64,000 nt of DNA, taken from Sphingobacteriaceae bacterium. GTDB taxonomy: Bacteria > Bacteroidota > Bacteroidia > Sphingobacteriales > Sphingobacteriaceae. Within the stretch, counting starts at the first letter, position 1. Each line of letters opens with the position of its first letter. The position numbers and the translations under genes were made by a program. Positions 62,779 through 64,000 of this stretch are shown here, piece after piece. The notes under the pieces were generated by a model. It saw only the letters and a list, made by a program, of their open reading frames with translations. It searched no databases and had not been told where the DNA came from. The DNA lies in contig JAGIAD010000002.1 in the NCBI GenBank assembly GCA_017745075.1, positions 248,001 through 312,000 on the forward strand, read 5' to 3'.

Positions 62779-63615
62779 ATGCAAAAAACAATTAAATATG
62801 TTATGGTAGCTCTGGTAGCTGTCATTGCAATAGCGGGCTGTAAAAAAGAAATTAATTGGAATGCCAAGCCTGATCCTAATGGAAATGGTTGTAAGCTGGC
62901 CAATTTAAAAGCTGATATCGATTTTATAGGAAGCTATGATATAACTTTTAACTATGATGCCCAGGGTCGTATTTCGAAGCTAACCAACGGTGCTCAAACC
63001 AATACTTATGTTTATACCTCCAATAAAATTACGGCTACCGATGAAGATGGCTTTGTAGCAGAAATTGTGCTCGAAAACGGTAGGGCAGTTTCGAGTGGTA
63101 GCGATGGCATAATTACGGTAGGAGGTATTTCCTATGATTATACCCGGAAATATACTTACAATGCAGAAGGCTATTTAACTCAGGTAAAAAACTATTTAAA
63201 TAACGAATTAAGCACGACCGATAACTTAACTTATGCCAATGGTAATTTGGTAAGTGCTGTTTCACTTGCTGCTCACGGTAGTTATAAGGAAACAATAACT
63301 TATACCTATTCTAACGAAATTGCGGTGAATGTTTACGAAATATCCGATCCCCTTTCGTATCATGTTGATTATTTTCCTGGCGGGTACTTTGGTAAACAAT
63401 CTAAAAATGTACTGATTAAAAGCGTATCAAAAACCGTCGATCAGGATGGAGATCCATTTAATGACGAGACTTTAGCATACACGTATCAATATGATTCTAA
63501 AGGAAATGCTACTGCATTAAACTATATCAATACCTCTACCTTTTATCCTTCAAGCGGACCAGCAGAAACGCAAACCTACAACGGAAAATTTCTTTTAACT
63601 TATAACTGTAAATAG
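62779..63615 (+). CDS. Lipoprotein with YD-like beta repeats (DUF4595-like)
   Basis: The 278-residue lipoprotein (lipobox IAIAGC, Cys21) consists of beta-hairpin repeats of the form YDAQGRISKL, YNAEGYLTQV, YDSKGNATAL. Such repeats occur in RHS/YD-like and DUF4595 lipoproteins of Bacteroidota. The function is unknown. It has its own promoter and terminator. Confidence 0.78.
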   Translation: MQKTIKYVMVALVAVIAIAGCKKEINWNAKPDPNGNGCKLANLKADIDFIGSYDITFNYDAQGRISKLTNGAQTNTYVYTSNKITATDEDGFVAEIVLENGRAVSSGSDGIITVGGISYDYTRKYTYNAEGYLTQVKNYLNNELSTTDNLTYANGNLVSAVSLAAHGSYKETITYTYSNEIAVNVYEISDPLSYHVDYFPGGYFGKQSKNVLIKSVSKTVDQDGDPFNDETLAYTYQYDSKGNATALNYINTSTFYPSSGPAETQTYNGKFLLTYNCK

Positions 63616-63631
63616 AATTTAAACCAATAGT

Positions 63632-63665
63632 AAAAGCCTGACCATATTTATGCGGTCAGGCTTTT
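63632..63665 (+). terminator. Terminator of the 62779 lipoprotein gene
   Basis: A 12-bp perfect stem (AAAAGCCTGACC with GGTCAGGCTTTT), 10-base loop, 16 bases after the stop. Confidence 0.95.
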
Positions 63666-63952
63666 GTTTTATATGGTTTTATGTTTTTTCAGGAAACGAA
63701 CTGCAACTCCCATTTTACCACTCTATTTTTACGATTTAGCCCCTTATTTTTTAGTATAGGTGTGTATAAATTTGCTTACAAGTACGTCGGTTTTTAATCT
63801 TGATGTACTGTATTGATCTAACCAAATTATCTGATTAAGTACAAGCTGATTACCTTTTGATGGTAAATCTAGTTTGTATTGGGGGTTTTATGCGGTTGAG
63901 ATCAGGCGCGAAGCTTTTATAATTAACCAAATATTTACCTAAAATCAAAAAA
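63666..63952. other. Upstream region of the last gene, with a possible promoter
   Basis: TAAATTTGC at 63767-63775 matches the -7 consensus, which would give a 5' leader of about 170 bases before the gene at 63953. Long leaders are common ahead of SusC-type genes. I see no strong structure in it. Confidence 0.35.
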
Positions 63953-64000
63953 ATGAGAAAAGAAACAATGAAATGGTGTCTGCTATTGGTATGTCTCTTT
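63953..64000 (+). CDS. Start of a secreted protein, cut by the window edge
   Basis: ATG 63953 opens a frame of 16 codons (MRKETMKWCLLLVCLF), the start of a signal peptide. The long leader and this N-terminus would suit a SusC/TonB-receptor-type gene, but nothing beyond the signal is visible, so this is only a guess. Confidence 0.45.
   Translation, partial: MRKETMKWCLLLVCLF

Overview
The window reads as chromosomal DNA of a Bacteroidota bacterium, most likely family Sphingobacteriaceae and close to Pedobacter. The evidence is the type IX secretion genes gldKLMN and sprE/porW, an ATP synthase operon that ends at the gamma subunit, DUF-type lipoproteins typical of the phylum, weak Shine-Dalgarno sites, and repeated promoter elements matching the Bacteroidota -7 consensus TAnnTTTG. 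The window is gene-dense and AT-rich, with no rRNA, tRNA, CRISPR array or intact transposon that I can see. Genus and family are inferred from gene content and style, not from a search.

Layout. 1-4.9 kb: a partial secreted TPR protein, then a three-gene unit of an S9-peptidase-like lipoprotein that has lost its catalytic Ser and His, a sensor kinase and an OmpR-type regulator. 5-10 kb (minus strand): membrane metallophosphoesterase, MoxR/chelatase-like AAA+ ATPase, VWA protein and PfkB sugar kinase. 10-12 kb: an NTF2-like secreted protein convergent with an S41 peptidase. 12-16.4 kb (minus): acetyltransferase and a cupin-8/DUF3050/cupin-8 cluster with two 70%-identical JmjC-like paralogues, then a fasciclin protein. 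16.4-19 kb: repeat-filled gap, SDR, HemW. 19-26 kb (plus): DUF4271, HemD and gldK-L-M-N, the core type IX secretion and gliding motor. 26-28 kb (minus): a NuiA-like inhibitor followed by a NucA-like lipoprotein nuclease. 28-35 kb (minus): UvrC, PBP1A and SprE/PorW. 35.5-41.8 kb (plus): atpZ-like, an unknown membrane protein, and atpB-E-F-H-A-G; atpD and atpC are not in the window. 42-46 kb: AAA/DUF4143 ATPase behind 32-bp tandem repeats, e(P4)-type phosphatase, a small membrane protein, DUF4349 and an orphan lipoprotein. 46-50 kb: RuvC divergent from a flippase-like protein, a GT2 glycosyltransferase and an ABC permease. 50-53 kb (minus): cytochrome c, YceI, DUF5777 barrel and Rieske lipoprotein. 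53-58 kb (minus): a two-subunit M16 peptidase and Pgi. 58.5-64 kb (plus): DUF937-like protein, M20 amidohydrolase, prfB with its programmed frameshift, an esterase, a lipoprotein, and the start of one more secreted protein.

The points most worth following are: (1) the nuclease-inhibitor pair, where key residues of both Anabaena NucA and NuiA line up; (2) the cupin/DUF3050/cupin cluster, which looks like a set of iron oxygenases; (3) the Rieske/DUF5777/YceI/cytochrome c unit, a possible cell-envelope electron-transfer module; (4) the pseudo-peptidase coupled to a two-component system; and (5) a class of intergenic spacers in which a short word is repeated with variation in one half and its reverse complement is repeated in the other. 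Coordinates and residue numbers were counted by hand. Function calls rest on recognised motifs and remembered family features.
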